From contig NC_088299.1 of the NCBI RefSeq assembly GCF_032854445.1, forward strand, positions 4,067,001 through 4,131,000: a stretch of 64,000 bases of DNA. Direction: 5' to 3'. The position numbers and the translations under genes were made by a program. How positions within the stretch are numbered: position 1 is the first letter of the stretch; each line of letters opens with the position of its first letter. This document shows, piece by piece, positions 57,101-63,583 of this stretch. The notes under the pieces were generated by a model. The model made no database searches, had not been told where the DNA came from, and saw nothing but the letters and a program-made list of their open reading frames with translations. The stretch comes from Liolophura sinensis. Taxonomy: Eukaryota; Mollusca; Polyplacophora; Chitonida; Chitonidae.

Positions 57101-58122
57101 TTGATGCTAGCTGTACTGGAATTCAGTTTTGCCGTACTAGGGTTCCGGTTAGCTGTACTGGAATTCAGTTTAGCCTTACTAGGGTTCTGGTTAGCTGTAC
57201 TGGAATTCAGTTTAGCCTTACTAGGGTTCTGGTTAGCTGTACTGGAATTCAGTTTTGCCTTACTAGGGTTCTGGTTAGCTGTAGTGGAATTCAGTTTTGC
57301 TTTACTAGGGTTCTGGTTAGCTGTAGTGGAATTCAGTTTTGCCTTACTAGGGTTCTGGTTAGCTGTACTGGAATTCAGTTTTGCCTTACTAGGGTTCTGG
57401 TTAGCTGTAGTGGAATTCAGTTTTGCCTTACTAGGGTTCAGCTTCAAAAAGAATTCTAGCTTTAACTTGATTTCAGTTATGTTTTACCATGGCTCTGTTT
57501 AGCTATAATATGTTTCAGTTTAGTTTTTACCAGGGTTCTGGTTAGCTGTAACATGTTTCAGTTTAGCTTTCAGCAAAGTTCTGTTAAGCATTTCCATGGT
57601 TATGTTTACATTTAGCTTGGTTCAGTTTAGCTTTTTCTAGGATTCAGTTAAACATTTCCATAGTTATGTTTAGCCTTTTCAGGATTCCGTCTTTTAAGCC
57701 TTACAGTCATCGTATATTTCTGTATAAACATATAATACGTATTTGGTTGCTGTGAGTTTAAGTCCAGATTATGCTGGCTTCCTCCCCATTTATATGTAGG
57801 AAAGTCTGTGAACAACCTACGAATGTCGTGGGTTTTCTCCGGACTGTGCCTGGTTTCCTCCCACCCATACTACTGGCTGCAGTCATCCAAGTGAAATACT
57901 GTTGAGTACAGTGTAAAACTTGTATCAGATAAATAAATGCAAATGTTTCTGGTGTTTGTTTTACAGGGTGGAGTCGTGCTTGTTTCCCACGACGAGCGGC
58001 TGATCCGCATGGTGTGTACAGAGATGTGGGTGGTGCGGGGCGGCACCGTCAGGAGCCTTGAGGGAGGATTTGACGAGTACAAAAAGAGCGTGGAAGAAGA
58101 ACTGGAACTGCAGTCTAGATAA
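39057..58122 (+). CDS. ABCF3: ATP-binding cassette subfamily F member 3 (19 exons, complete)
   Basis: Exons: 39057-39129, 41415-41559, 42163-42283, 43163-43263, 43761-43883, 44781-44885, 45976-46137, 46949-47101, 47822-47878, 49623-49645, 50176-50231, 51413-51613, 52613-52689, 53282-53326, 54125-54254, 54526-54706, 56192-56324, 56782-56869, 57967-58122. The joined length is 2130 nt, or 709 codons plus stop, equal to human ABCF3 as I recall it. It is a soluble twin-cassette ATPase without membrane segments; family members act with ribosomes or translation factors, and yeast Gcn20 is the counterpart. Cassette 1: Walker A 208-216 (GRNGLGKTT), signature 330-334 (FSGGW), Walker B and Glu 350-355, His384. 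Linker about 415-480 with FIDRFRYNANRASQVQSK. Cassette 2: Walker A 526-534 (GENGAGKTT), LSGGQ 612-616, Walker B and Glu 632-637, His666. All catalytic residues are intact. The start has a good Kozak context (AAGATGG) and fits the family N-terminus. Intron 7 is GC-AG. Confidence 0.97.
40364..41045. repeat. 0.7-kb foldback element in ABCF3 intron 1
   Basis: Left arm 40364-40605 pairs with right arm 40795-41045 over about 240 bases (roughly three-quarters alike by eye). Shared blocks are AGCACAAAG, TTACGGGGAATAACTGCT, CATCTTCACAC, GATCCATGACAAC and AATTCACAAAA. The 190-base loop has no coding capacity. It resembles a MITE or Foldback-type element. Confidence 0.85.
41095..41182 (+). mobile_element. 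SINE family A tail in ABCF3 intron 1
   Basis: GCTTCCTCCCACCACAAAGT, CATATAAGTGAAATGTTCTT, GGCGTAAAACACCAGTCAAA and TAAATAAA. Sense to ABCF3. A bare tail of the same type lies at about 41725-41762 in intron 2. Confidence 0.85.
41415..41559 (+). CDS. ABCF3: ABCF3 exon 2
   Basis: Acceptor TGTTTTCAG, donor GTAAGG. Encodes GILEDGSDEIDTADDLHDAI through SRLYNMMK, an acidic helical N-terminal domain. Confidence 0.95.
41905..42025 (+). mobile_element. SINE family A head relic in ABCF3 intron 2
   Basis: GAAGCCTCTGAGCAATGCAG, B box GAGTTTAAGTCCAG, CTTCCTCTCCAGTCATTTGT and AGTCTGCCAGCAATCTTCAG. Sense to ABCF3. Confidence 0.7.
42163..42283 (+). CDS. ABCF3: ABCF3 exon 3
   Basis: Acceptor TTTTTGCAG, donor GTAAGA. 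Encodes SLEKSNGDHRRLDAPVFLG through KKENVT. LDAPVFL matches the conserved LDAPI-L motif of the family. Confidence 0.93.
42325..42567 (+). mobile_element. SINE family A, full-length, in ABCF3 intron 3
   Basis: GGCTAAGTTGGTTAGCGCGC (A box), GTGAGTTAAAGTCCAAC (B box with a changed base), CCGCCGGGATGTGCCCGG, CCACCATAATGCTGGCCG, then AAATCAAATAAATAAATG. It starts 42 bases after the exon 3 donor. Sense. Confidence 0.9.
43163..43263 (+). CDS. ABCF3: ABCF3 exon 4
   Basis: Acceptor AATTTCAG, donor GTGCGG. Encodes a Lys/Glu-rich coiled segment (KLDKAEAKIQKKLEKRS). Confidence 0.93.
43698..43773 (+). repeat. Duplicated splice acceptor and exon 5 start
   Basis: The 33-bp segment ATTTGTTTTCATGTTGACAG plus TATGTCAGATGTT occurs at 43698-43730 and again at 43741-43773. 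Each copy holds polypyrimidine tract, AG and the first 13 bases of exon 5. Only the second leads to an open frame. Confidence 0.93.
43761..43883 (+). CDS. ABCF3: ABCF3 exon 5: start of cassette 1
   Basis: Donor GTAATA. Encodes MSDVATASQQINRKDERLDA and DIRIEQFDVSFGN. The acceptor used must be the second of two duplicated copies; using the first (after 43717) leads to TGA within 14 codons. Confidence 0.93.
44092..44416 (+). mobile_element. SINE family B, full-length, in ABCF3 intron 5
   Basis: GGCCCCGATAGCACAGCTGA, TTCAGAAGGCAGTAGTTCCT, GGTTGACCTGTATCAGTAGA, TGACTGAAAAATTGTTAAGT and TAGCACTCACTCACTCGC. Sense. Confidence 0.9.
44781..44885 (+). CDS. ABCF3: ABCF3 exon 6: Walker A of cassette 1
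   Basis: Acceptor CCCTCATAG, donor GTAAGT. Encodes LITGADVHLIFGRRYGFVGR then NGLGKTTLLKMIS. Confidence 0.97.
45125..45220 (+). mobile_element. tRNA-like SINE head relic in ABCF3 intron 6
   Basis: A GGAGGCTATGGACTCATGG to GGTTCAAACCTGGCC stretch has a B box (GGTTCAAACC) at tRNA-like distance, but no complete cloverleaf. A related relic may lie at 51205-51365 (GGTTCAAATCC). Confidence 0.4.
45976..46137 (+). CDS. ABCF3: ABCF3 exon 7
   Basis: Acceptor TTTTACAG. Encodes RQLKIPSHISILHVEQEVVG and a charged helical arm. The donor is AAG|GCAAGT, a GC-AG intron; the phase fits exon 8 exactly with this choice. Confidence 0.92.
46172..46232 (+). mobile_element. SINE family A head fragment in ABCF3 intron 7
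   Basis: GCATGCTAGCACAGCGCAAT then AACCCAGAAGTCTCTCACCA matches the family A head. Sense. Confidence 0.65.
46470..46832 (+). mobile_element. SINE family B, full-length, in ABCF3 intron 7
   Basis: GGCCCTGATTGCACAGTTGG, TTCGGGAGCGGTAGAACCAG, AGCACTAGATAAAAGAGCAG, CGTCGTCATATGACTGAAAA and CAAGCACTCACTCACTCGC. Sense. The open frames 46584-46781 (+) and 46526-46819 (-) are SINE sequence. Confidence 0.92.
46949..47101 (+). CDS. ABCF3: ABCF3 exon 8
   Basis: Acceptor CTTTTCAG, donor GTAAGG. Encodes the arm helix and DKAPAKAAVILCGLGFTTEM, strongly conserved in the family. Confidence 0.96.
47424..47542 (+). mobile_element. SINE family A, 3' half, in ABCF3 intron 8
   Basis: TCTGCCAGCAACCTGCGGAT, CCTCCCACCATAATGCTGGC, CATATAAGTGAAATATTCTT and GAGTACGACATAAAAG. 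Sense. Confidence 0.88.
47822..47878 (+). CDS. ABCF3: ABCF3 exon 9: signature of cassette 1
   Basis: 57 nt, acceptor CCAAAG, donor GTAAGT. Encodes EFSGGWRMRLALARALFT. Confidence 0.97.
48270..48603 (+). mobile_element. SINE family A, full-length, with an inverted second fragment, in ABCF3 intron 9
   Basis: The full copy runs 48270-48518: GGGGCCTCCGTAACTCAGAT, B box GAGTTCAAGCCCAG, GGGTTTCCCCCGGGCTCTGC, CCGTCGTATAAGTGAAATAT and AAACACCAATCAAATAAA. At 48519-48570 a minus-strand piece follows (CCACGACCATCCGCAGATTG), then a plus-strand AATCAAATAAATAAATA. An antisense piece inserted at or recombined into the tail explains this. Confidence 0.85.
49165..49498 (+). mobile_element. SINE family B with a family A-like A box, in ABCF3 intron 9
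   Basis: The head reads CATGGCTCAGTTGGTTAGCG, as in family A. It then continues with TTCGGGGGCTTGAGATCCAG, GGTTCAATCCTGGGTCGAGT, GTATCAATATAATGGCTTGG and CAAAGCACTCACTC, as in family B. Sense. Confidence 0.85.
49623..49645 (+). CDS. ABCF3: ABCF3 exon 10: 23-nt micro-exon
   Basis: Only 23 nt, acceptor CATTTCAG, donor GTAAGT. It carries the Walker B motif PDLLLLD of cassette 1. It is needed to keep phase between exons 9 and 11. Confidence 0.95.
49780..49977 (+). mobile_element. SINE family A lacking the A box, in ABCF3 intron 10
   Basis: GCAGCCGCTGTGAGTTCAAG, TGTACGTGGGAAGGTCTGTC, CCTCCCACCATAATGCTGGT and ACGGCGTAAAACACCAATCA. Starts at the B-box side of the head. Sense. Confidence 0.88.
50176..50231 (+). 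CDS. ABCF3: ABCF3 exon 11: catalytic Glu and D-loop
   Basis: 56 nt, acceptor TTTTCCAG, donor GTCAGT. Encodes EPTNMLDMKAIIWLENYLQ. The catalytic Glu codon is split with exon 10. Confidence 0.97.
50551..50574. repeat. T8-G16 homopolymer tract in ABCF3 intron 11
   Basis: Eight T then sixteen G in a row. Such runs can form G-quadruplex-like structures and are prone to sequencing error. A 13-C run occurs at 63256-63268. Confidence 0.9.
51413..51613 (+). CDS. ABCF3: ABCF3 exon 12: H-loop and linker
   Basis: Acceptor TTCACCAG, donor GTAAGT. Encodes TWPTTILVVSHDRSFLDA and the start of the interdomain linker (KLKNQQREFEAQKQYRDHIQ). Confidence 0.97.
52613..52689 (+). CDS. ABCF3: ABCF3 exon 13: linker
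   Basis: Acceptor CTATTTCAG, donor GTAAGT. Encodes VFIDRFRYNANRASQVQSKL, nearly invariant in ABCF3. Confidence 0.97.
52848..53116 (+). mobile_element. SINE family A, full-length, in ABCF3 intron 13
   Basis: GGGGCCCTCCGTGGCTCAGT, B box GAGTTCAAGTCCAG, GTGGGTTTTCCCCGGGCTCT, CGTCGTATAAGTGAAATATT and AACACCAATCAAATAAATAA. The best-preserved plus-strand copy. Sense. Confidence 0.93.
53282..53326 (+). CDS. ABCF3: ABCF3 exon 14
   Basis: 45 nt, acceptor CTTCCAG, donor GTAAGT. Encodes PELKPVEKESEVIL. Confidence 0.95.
54125..54254 (+). CDS. ABCF3: ABCF3 exon 15: start of cassette 2
   Basis: Acceptor CTTTCAG, donor GTATGT. Encodes SPPILQLDEVEFYYNKDHVI and MGSRICI. Confidence 0.96.
54526..54706 (+). 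CDS. ABCF3: ABCF3 exon 16: Walker A of cassette 2
   Basis: Acceptor TTCTCTAG, donor GTACAC. Encodes VGENGAGKTTLLKLLLGS and IGYFSQHHVDQLD (Q-loop). Confidence 0.97.
55180..55283 (+). mobile_element. SINE family A, 3' part, in ABCF3 intron 16
   Basis: GAGAGGCCGGTTTCCTCTCA, CCATTATGCTGGTCATTGTC and GCGTAAAACACCAATCAACT. Sense. Confidence 0.8.
55485..55575 (+). mobile_element. tRNA-like SINE head in ABCF3 intron 16
   Basis: TTTAGCTCAGTTGGTATAGG (A box) and GAGTTCGAATCCTTGTG (B box) are spaced as in a tRNA. The acceptor stem does not pair, so I read it as a SINE head and not a working tRNA gene. Sense. Confidence 0.5.
55961..56246 (+). repeat. 140-bp direct duplication of intron end plus exon 17 start
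   Basis: 55961-56100 and 56107-56246 look identical over 140 bases and are separated by TATGAC. Each has 85 bases of intron, the AG acceptor and 55 bases of exon 17. The first copy lacks the remaining exon and its donor. Reading on from it meets TGA after about 16 further codons. Recent duplication or an assembly artefact are both possible. Confidence 0.93.
56192..56324 (+). CDS. ABCF3: ABCF3 exon 17: signature of cassette 2
   Basis: Acceptor TTCTCCAAG, donor GTGAGT. Encodes KPVEVYRSFLGSFGVTGELA and LSGGQKSRVALATMSM. The first 55 nt and the preceding 85 nt of intron are duplicated just upstream (55961-56100). Confidence 0.96.
56782..56869 (+). CDS. ABCF3: ABCF3 exon 18: Walker B of cassette 2
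   Basis: Acceptor GATTTTCAG, donor GTGGGT. Encodes PNFLILDEPTNHLDMETIEA. Confidence 0.97.
56905..57095 (+). repeat. 64-bp tandem repeat in ABCF3 intron 18
   Basis: About three copies of a unit with TTTGCTGGAGGCATTTTGAT, TTGAGTTTACCAGTATGACA and GAACAGCCCTGGTG. The first copy is diverged. Confidence 0.88.
57105..57445 (+). repeat. 42-bp minisatellite in ABCF3 intron 18
   Basis: About eight copies of TTAGCTGTACTGGAATTCAG plus TTTTGCCTTACTAGGGTTCTGG. Continuous open frames on both strands (57052-57447 minus, 57077-57502 plus) come from the period being a multiple of three. Weaker copies run on to about 57690. Confidence 0.93.
57740..57942 (+). mobile_element. SINE family A, headless, in ABCF3 intron 18
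   Basis: GGTTGCTGTGAGTTTAAGTC, TTATATGTAGGAAAGTCTGT, GTGCCTGGTTTCCTCCCACC and CATCCAAGTGAAATACTGTT. It ends 25 bases before the exon 19 acceptor. Sense. Confidence 0.82.
57967..58122 (+). CDS. ABCF3: ABCF3 exon 19 (end)
   Basis: Acceptor TTTTACAG. Encodes GGVVLVSHDERLIRMVCTEM and the C-terminal EGGFDEYKKSVEEELELQSR, then TAA at 58120-58122. Confidence 0.97.
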   Translation, partial: GGVVLVSHDERLIRMVCTEMWVVRGGTVRSLEGGFDEYKKSVEEELELQSR

Positions 58123-58145
58123 CCACTGGCTGGTCCTAGTGAAAG

Positions 58146-58535
58146 CTTTCCCAAAGTTGTATGTGGGGTTGTCACAGACTGTCAAGGGAAATGGCTCCAT
58201 AGAACAAATACAGCAGTTTTCCTACAGTTGTATGCGGAGTGATTGTCGGAGACTTTCAAAGGAAATAAGTCTGTATAACCAGTACAGCAATTTCCCCACA
58301 GTTTTATGTGGGAGACTAACAGAGGAAAATAACTACACACAGGGAAGACAGCCACTTTCCTCACAGTTTCATGTTGCATTGGGGGAGACCGTCAAGGGGA
58401 AGTAACTCCACATAGCGAACACATTAACTGTTGTACATTGTTATGTGGGGTTTTAAGAGACTGTCGAATTTTTTCCACACAACATAGACATCAACTTTCC
58501 CACAGTTGTATGTTGGGTTAAAAGAGACTATCGGC
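58146..58535 (+). repeat. Degenerate 65-74-bp tandem repeat in the ABCF3 3' UTR
   Basis: About six copies anchored on TTTCCCACAGTTGTATGTGG-like cores (near 58147, 58217, 58291, 58356, 58429 and 58495) followed by AGACTGTCAAGGGAAAT-like blocks. Diverged, so old. Confidence 0.75.
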
Positions 58536-58969
58536 TGCTGGTGGAGTGAAGGGAGTTGATTCCTAAACTATCTGTACAGAGGTATCAAATGTGCGACTTT
58601 GATATATTTTGGGTGTTGGTTTTAGGACAAACCAATCATGGTTATTTTAGTGTGAATGTAAGGACACTCTGTCTCTCACTCTCTCTGTTTAAAACCTGGA
58701 AAATTTCTCGCAGATTTCTCAACATTGTAATCAACTGTTAACTGGTTAATCCTGCAGGATTTCCTTTAACTGCTGTTAGCAAATCTCTGCTTTTGAGCCT
58801 TTGCTTCAAAATCTAACAAAAAATCGGTCCTTTGTCGTTCTGAACATGACGGGTTTGAATGAAAGTTTTAAAAAAAACATCTCAGTTTTGTTCTTCAAAA
58901 AGGTCCAGTATTTCTGCAAGAAACGAGAAGGGAGAGAAATTGATGAGGACGTTGATGAAATGAAAACCC

Positions 58970-58975
58970 AATAAA
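58970..58975 (+). terminator. Candidate ABCF3 poly(A) signal
   Basis: AATAAA, 848 nt after the stop codon, with a second AATAAT overlapping. Confidence 0.45.
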
Positions 58976-59898
58976 TAATCATCCTGGATTATGTTGAGAT
59001 TATTTTCCTGATGTCTGATAATTAAAGCATGTCACAGATACCTTCTTCACCATTGGTCACTATTACTACTGACAACTTTCCAACAGGGAATACAGTTTGT
59101 TATTAAAGCACATAACAAGCAGTAATGCAACTGAATGATGAAACTTCTGGTATCATGCTTTTATACTGAACCATTTGTGAAATTAAAGCTAAAATTTGAA
59201 ATATAATTTTACACCTTATTTTTGGGCCATAGAAATTAAAATTTCGTCCACCTCATCAGTGTTGTTTTCCAGTACCAAAATTAAACACTGTGACAAGTTT
59301 TTGATTTTTTGCTTGATTGAGAAAAGGCTTTGAAAATTGGTCTTGGATGTTAAAACCAAGTGTGCTGAAAAAGAAAATTAGTATCTGTGAAATCAGTACT
59401 TGTATTGAATGCGTTGGTGGTTAAATTTTAGAACATTTGGACATCTTTGTGACTGTCAGTAATTTAATCATGCTATTCTAACGCGGAAAACTTCGTACAT
59501 GCAGTACAAACGTGAAAAACTCCATACATGTAGTTGGTAAAATGCAGGGAAGAGGGCCGCGAAATGGTTTTGCGGTGGGACGGGAGTGGGTCGTGGGGGG
59601 CTGAGGGTAGAATTGTCAAGCTGTACATGAAAGTCTGGTTCCCGGGTTTCAGCGTTCTTGACCCTCTGGTCTTGTTTCTTGGCCTTAGACTGAGCATTGG
59701 GCCAATGTCTAAAACCTAAAAGTAACGGTGATGTATGGGAAAATCGCATTTCAAAATTATTTATTCAATATAATAAATGATTCATCTCCTTTAATTTGTT
59801 TTCACGAGTTCGTTCTTCTCTGCATTGTTTGTCGATGCTTTGTTAATTTACTTTTATTTTTATTTATTTCATTGTTGTTTAAAACCGTTAAAACTTCA

Positions 59899-60243
59899 TA
59901 GTCCGAGATTGCTCAGACGTTTGAACATTTTGTTCGGCCGTGGATGGCCCCAAGCCAACGTCAGAACGCGCACCATTTAAAAACCTGACGCAGTTACCTG
60001 CCCTTGTCAAATATTTCGAGGCTGTTTGTACAGCCGTTCGAATAGAGCATCACCAAAGAATCTCGGACTAGGGAATAACTGTGCTTACGATAAATCGACA
60101 GACGAAAAGATATGGAACATAAGTGTCTGCAAACTTAAGGCCGTGAAGACGTATTTGATAGACAATGTTTATCTTAAACGCCGTGACACTGCAACTGCAT
60201 CAGGTTTGTAAATGGAGCGCGTTCTGAAGTTGGTCTGGGGCCA
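59899..60243. repeat. Foldback element between ABCF3 and the peptidase
   Basis: GATGGCCCCAAGCCAACGTC and CAGAACGCGCACCATTTA (59941 on) pair with TAAATGGAGCGCGTTCTG and AAGTTGGTCTGGGGCCA (60208-60240). A second nested pair, ATAGTCCGAGATT (59899) and AATCTCGGACTA (60059), overlaps it. MITE-like; no coding capacity. Confidence 0.7.
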
Positions 60244-60724
60244 CCCTTGGCAGAACACAATTTTGCCAAACCTGAAAGTCAAAGTAACCTCGGACTTCAG
60301 TCTTCACTACTTGTGAGGCCTTCGTAACAATAAACGGATCAATACTCCCCTGTGACTGATTGTTGAAGACCACTGCAATTGTCTTCCACCAATATGTTCG
60401 TTGTTCGTCTGATGTTGGGAAAGTGACTTGCAAATGATCGCTGGTTAATGCATTAACCATTGATTCCGTTTTTGGAGGCGACCTACATGTATGTTAAGGC
60501 AGATTTCCACTATAGGCGCGTTAACTACAGCCGCACACTATAACTGTATATATTACTCGTGACGTGGCGTGGAAATGAGACGATAGAATAATTAATACTA
60601 GTCATGAGTGTAGAGGAAGTTGGACATCTAGGTTGTGCTTTTCTGGCGCTATAACGTTCTTTGGTTTAGAGAAACAATGCTGCAAAAACACATGGCTAAG
60701 TAGAAATATACTTCGTCTCTATCT

Positions 60725-60965
60725 GCTTGTGACCGCTTCGATGGCATTGTGATTGATCTTCCGATGTCGCGAGACCTAGGATCAAACCCGTGTGGGGCCA
60801 TACCAAGACTAAAAATGGTACTTGCTGCTGCCTCGCTTGGCGTTCACCACAAAGGTTCGAGCAAGGAAACATGTCGGGATGGCCCGGTGTAAGTAAAATG
60901 TAACTGGGTGGGGTGTTAAGTCTGGTTTCTTTTCACTTTGGCGGCATGGACTCGCATTTCCGTGC
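60725..60965 (+). mobile_element. SINE family C
   Basis: GTGACCGCTTCGATGGCATT head, B box GATCAAACCC, CTCGCTTGGCGTTCACCACA, TGGCCCGGTGTAAGTAAAAT and GGGTGGGGTGTTAAGTCTGG. Confidence 0.8.
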
Positions 60966-61319
60966 CGTTCTAATTTAGGCCACCAGAATTTAAATGGAGC
61001 CGGTTTAGTTTAGGTTAGAGTTTTTCAATAGTTTTAACGTTCGGGCCGGCCTCGATACAGCAACTTTTAGCCAGAGTAACCGCGACTACATAGGTAAAGC
61101 CTGTACTTAACTCAGCGCAGTCGAATGCGTTATACATTAACAAAACCTGGTAAAGTAACCTACTAACCCAACTCAAATGTTTATTTTAAAAACAGCTCGT
61201 TTATTGACGTACGTATCTGAAATTTGCATAACATAGACCTACATGAATGTACATGTACATGTATATTATTCAGCTGTGCGCATATGATGTAAAAAAAATT
61301 TACTATAAATGTACATTGG

Positions 61320-61520
61320 CTTATTCATGTAACTGGCCTTGCGATCAGAGTGTCCATCTCGATGTCAAGAGACTAAGGATCAAAACCGGGTCGGGTCACA
61401 CCAGAGACTGTAAAAATTCGTTGCTGCTTCGTTTGGTGTTCAGCATTGAGAGGTTAGAGCAAGGAAACGGGACTGGTTGGCCCGGTGTCAATATAATGTG
61501 ACTAACTGGGGTATGATATC
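61320..61520 (+). mobile_element. SINE family C
   Basis: TGGCCTTGCGATCAGAGTGT, B-box-like GGATCAAAACCGGG, CAGCATTGAGAGGTTAGAGC, TTGGCCCGGTGTCAATATAA. Truncated at the tail. Confidence 0.8.
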
Positions 61521-62515
61521 TACTTACTCGCTCATTGTTATAAATATGTACACAAAAACTTCAGATCTAAAGCACAAAAAAAAAATTAACATAAATTCCA
61601 TGCTTTTCGAAATATCAGATCCATGAACACGGTAGAAAATGATACGTCAGATGAAATTTGCTATGGTAAGATGTAAAAATACATGTGCATCAAAGATGTA
61701 CAAAAAAAGATTATGGTCTTTCCCTTCCCACCAACTGTAGATGCGATATTCTCACGACTGACCGTATGACAAATGTACTTGGCACAGGGCTGTGGATTAC
61801 ACCAGAATCTCTCCTCCCATAAACCTTAAAGCCTTCGAAAAAGTGGATAACTCACTGTGTGTAATGGTAAAATATAAAAAATGTACAGCACAGAGAGTAA
61901 AACCAGAGCAGCGAGACCGTGTAATAGCTGGCAAACGGTAACACGTACCCGGCGAGATACGGTCCCTTGTGAATTTACCTCAGTCAGGGTTTTATTCTAA
62001 CTGTTCATGTATATGCTTAAGACAGTAGCAAATTACACGCTCTTTGGAACCATGGCTTAAGCAGAAATAGGTAAAAAATATGTGCAGAGATGTAAATTGC
62101 ATAGACCTCGCCAATCTGGAATTGTTGTATTGTCATCAACGCCATTGAAAATCAGTCCACTGATGTTATTTTTACAGCCTTCTGACACCTTAAGACCTTG
62201 AACAGAGCAAACCCCAAATATGTCTTTTTATCATAAATCGACTATCCCAGAGTGTACAGAGTGTTTATATTCCAGATCGAGTAACCCCAACAGTACAGCT
62301 TTATATTCCAAACCGGGCAGCACAAAAATACGACCTAATCTCGCAAATATGGCAACTGAGAAAATACGTCTGGTTTTGTCAAATTGCACAATCGGGGGAA
62401 ATACAATTTGATGAGTTCAACAAAATTAAATGCATTCGGAGCTGCCTGTGAGGTTGAGAATATTTTGACAATGTCATTACTGCACATTTGGTGGGTCAAG
62501 CAATACTTGTTAATT
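61521..62515. other. Downstream of the peptidase; probable 3' UTR
   Basis: No gene recognised. On the minus strand an AATAAA lies at 61991-61996, about 520 nt after the peptidase stop, and could be its poly(A) signal. Confidence 0.35.
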
Positions 62516-63583
62516 TCAAGAGTTGCCAAGTTGTTCCTCTAGCCAATCAGAAATGATTTGAAGATTCATTTTTAACCAATGAATGTTGGCTAACGTCTTC
62601 TCTACGGATTGTACTATAGCGCGAGATTTGGTTGCCTGTTCCGGATACTGTGTCATGAAGTCGATCAACTGAAACATTAAGAACAAAAAAATTGGAAGCT
62701 AGTTTATGTATGGCATGTTACCATATTAGAGGTCATTGCTATCGGAGAGGTACACTAGAAACAAAAATCTGTTAAACAAATCTGTTAAAACAGAAAGTCC
62801 GTGGCCTGGATGATGGTACAATGTATTCTGTTGTTATAGCATAATACTATGTTATATAGCATCAACAGATTATCGTATTGGTCTGATACAATCTTTATTT
62901 TGAGTAAATATAATGAGGTCTGGGGAATCCCTCAATCATCCACAGGATGCAGGAAGAGCTTCCCACATACGGCCTAAGAGGACGACAGCTTGAGCTACAC
63001 TTGAACTCACAGCAACGTCACCCAGGCTCCTGGGTCACTGTGCTGCACTAGCACGCTAACAATTAGGCCACGGAGGCCCCACGTTATACTAGTACACATG
63101 TAATTTGTAGACTCCTGCGTTGTAACTGTTTGGAGCTTTGGTGACAATATATTCCATCCTTTATTTGCCAAAGGTCTGTGGTTTATAGCGGACGATTTCC
63201 TCCACCAATTACAGACCGCCGTCGTATACTGTAAAAACTGTTTAGGTACCTAATACCCCCCCCCCCCCGACTTAAAGCGACCTTCGACGCAGCAAGAATT
63301 GGATTCAAACACGTGATCTCATCGATCAATGTATGATAGTTTCATCTTGCCAGCGTTTAAACTATTCCAGACGAGGATGCTCATGAATGTGTAGAGAAAT
63401 TAACCCTCTTCCTCACTGTATATCGTCGACTGAAAAATTGTTGAGCACGACGTTAAACCCCAATCACTCACTCACTCCTCACTGTATGATTTGTATGTTA
63501 CCTTGTTGTAATCCTCCATGGTGCTGAACGAATCCGTTATTTCGATGAGGAGTTTTGAAAGGGAGAGAATCCGGAAACCGTAT
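62516..63583 (-). CDS. M1-family metallopeptidase (aminopeptidase N-like), last two coding exons
   Basis: Minus-strand exons 63583-63502 (82 nt, acceptor TTGTTCCAG, donor GTAACA) and 62668-62516 (153 nt, acceptor ATGTTTCAG, TGA stop). They join in phase to give 77 complete codons. The first encodes YGFRILSLSKLLIEITDSF and STMEDYNK; the second LIDFMTQYPEQATKSRAIVQ, ANIHWLKMNLQIISDWL and a short tail. This is the end of the ERAP1-C-like helical domain that closes M1 aminopeptidases: a Phe-Ser-Thr turn, a helix with Q-A-x-K-x-R, then x-N-I-x-W-L-x-x-N. The zinc site (HEXXH) and catalytic parts would lie right of the window, so activity and the exact family member cannot be judged. The last residues contain no membrane anchor or GPI-like hydrophobic tail. 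Confidence 0.8.
62925..63082 (-). mobile_element. SINE family A, head half, in the peptidase intron
   Basis: The reverse complement has GGGGCCTCCGTGGCCTAATT, TAGCGTGCTAGTGCAGCACA and B box GAGTTCAAGTGTAG. Sense to the peptidase gene. Confidence 0.82.
63420..63478 (+). mobile_element. SINE family B tail in the peptidase intron
   Basis: TCGACTGAAAAATTGTTGAG, CACGACGTTAAACCCCAATC and ACTCACTCACTCC. Antisense to the peptidase. Confidence 0.8.

Larger units (their letters stand above)
58123..59030 (+). other. ABCF3: Probable ABCF3 3' UTR
   Basis: From the stop to the first canonical poly(A) signals, AATAAA at 58970-58975 and ATTAAA at 59021-59026. No other gene feature lies between. The first 400 bases are a degenerate tandem repeat. 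Confidence 0.5.

Noticed and set aside
57052-57502. Overlapping 131- and 141-codon frames
   Set aside because: Both lie in the 42-bp minisatellite within ABCF3 intron 18.
59468-59749. 93-codon minus-strand frame in a GC-rich patch
   Set aside because: No recognisable protein features and no splice context.
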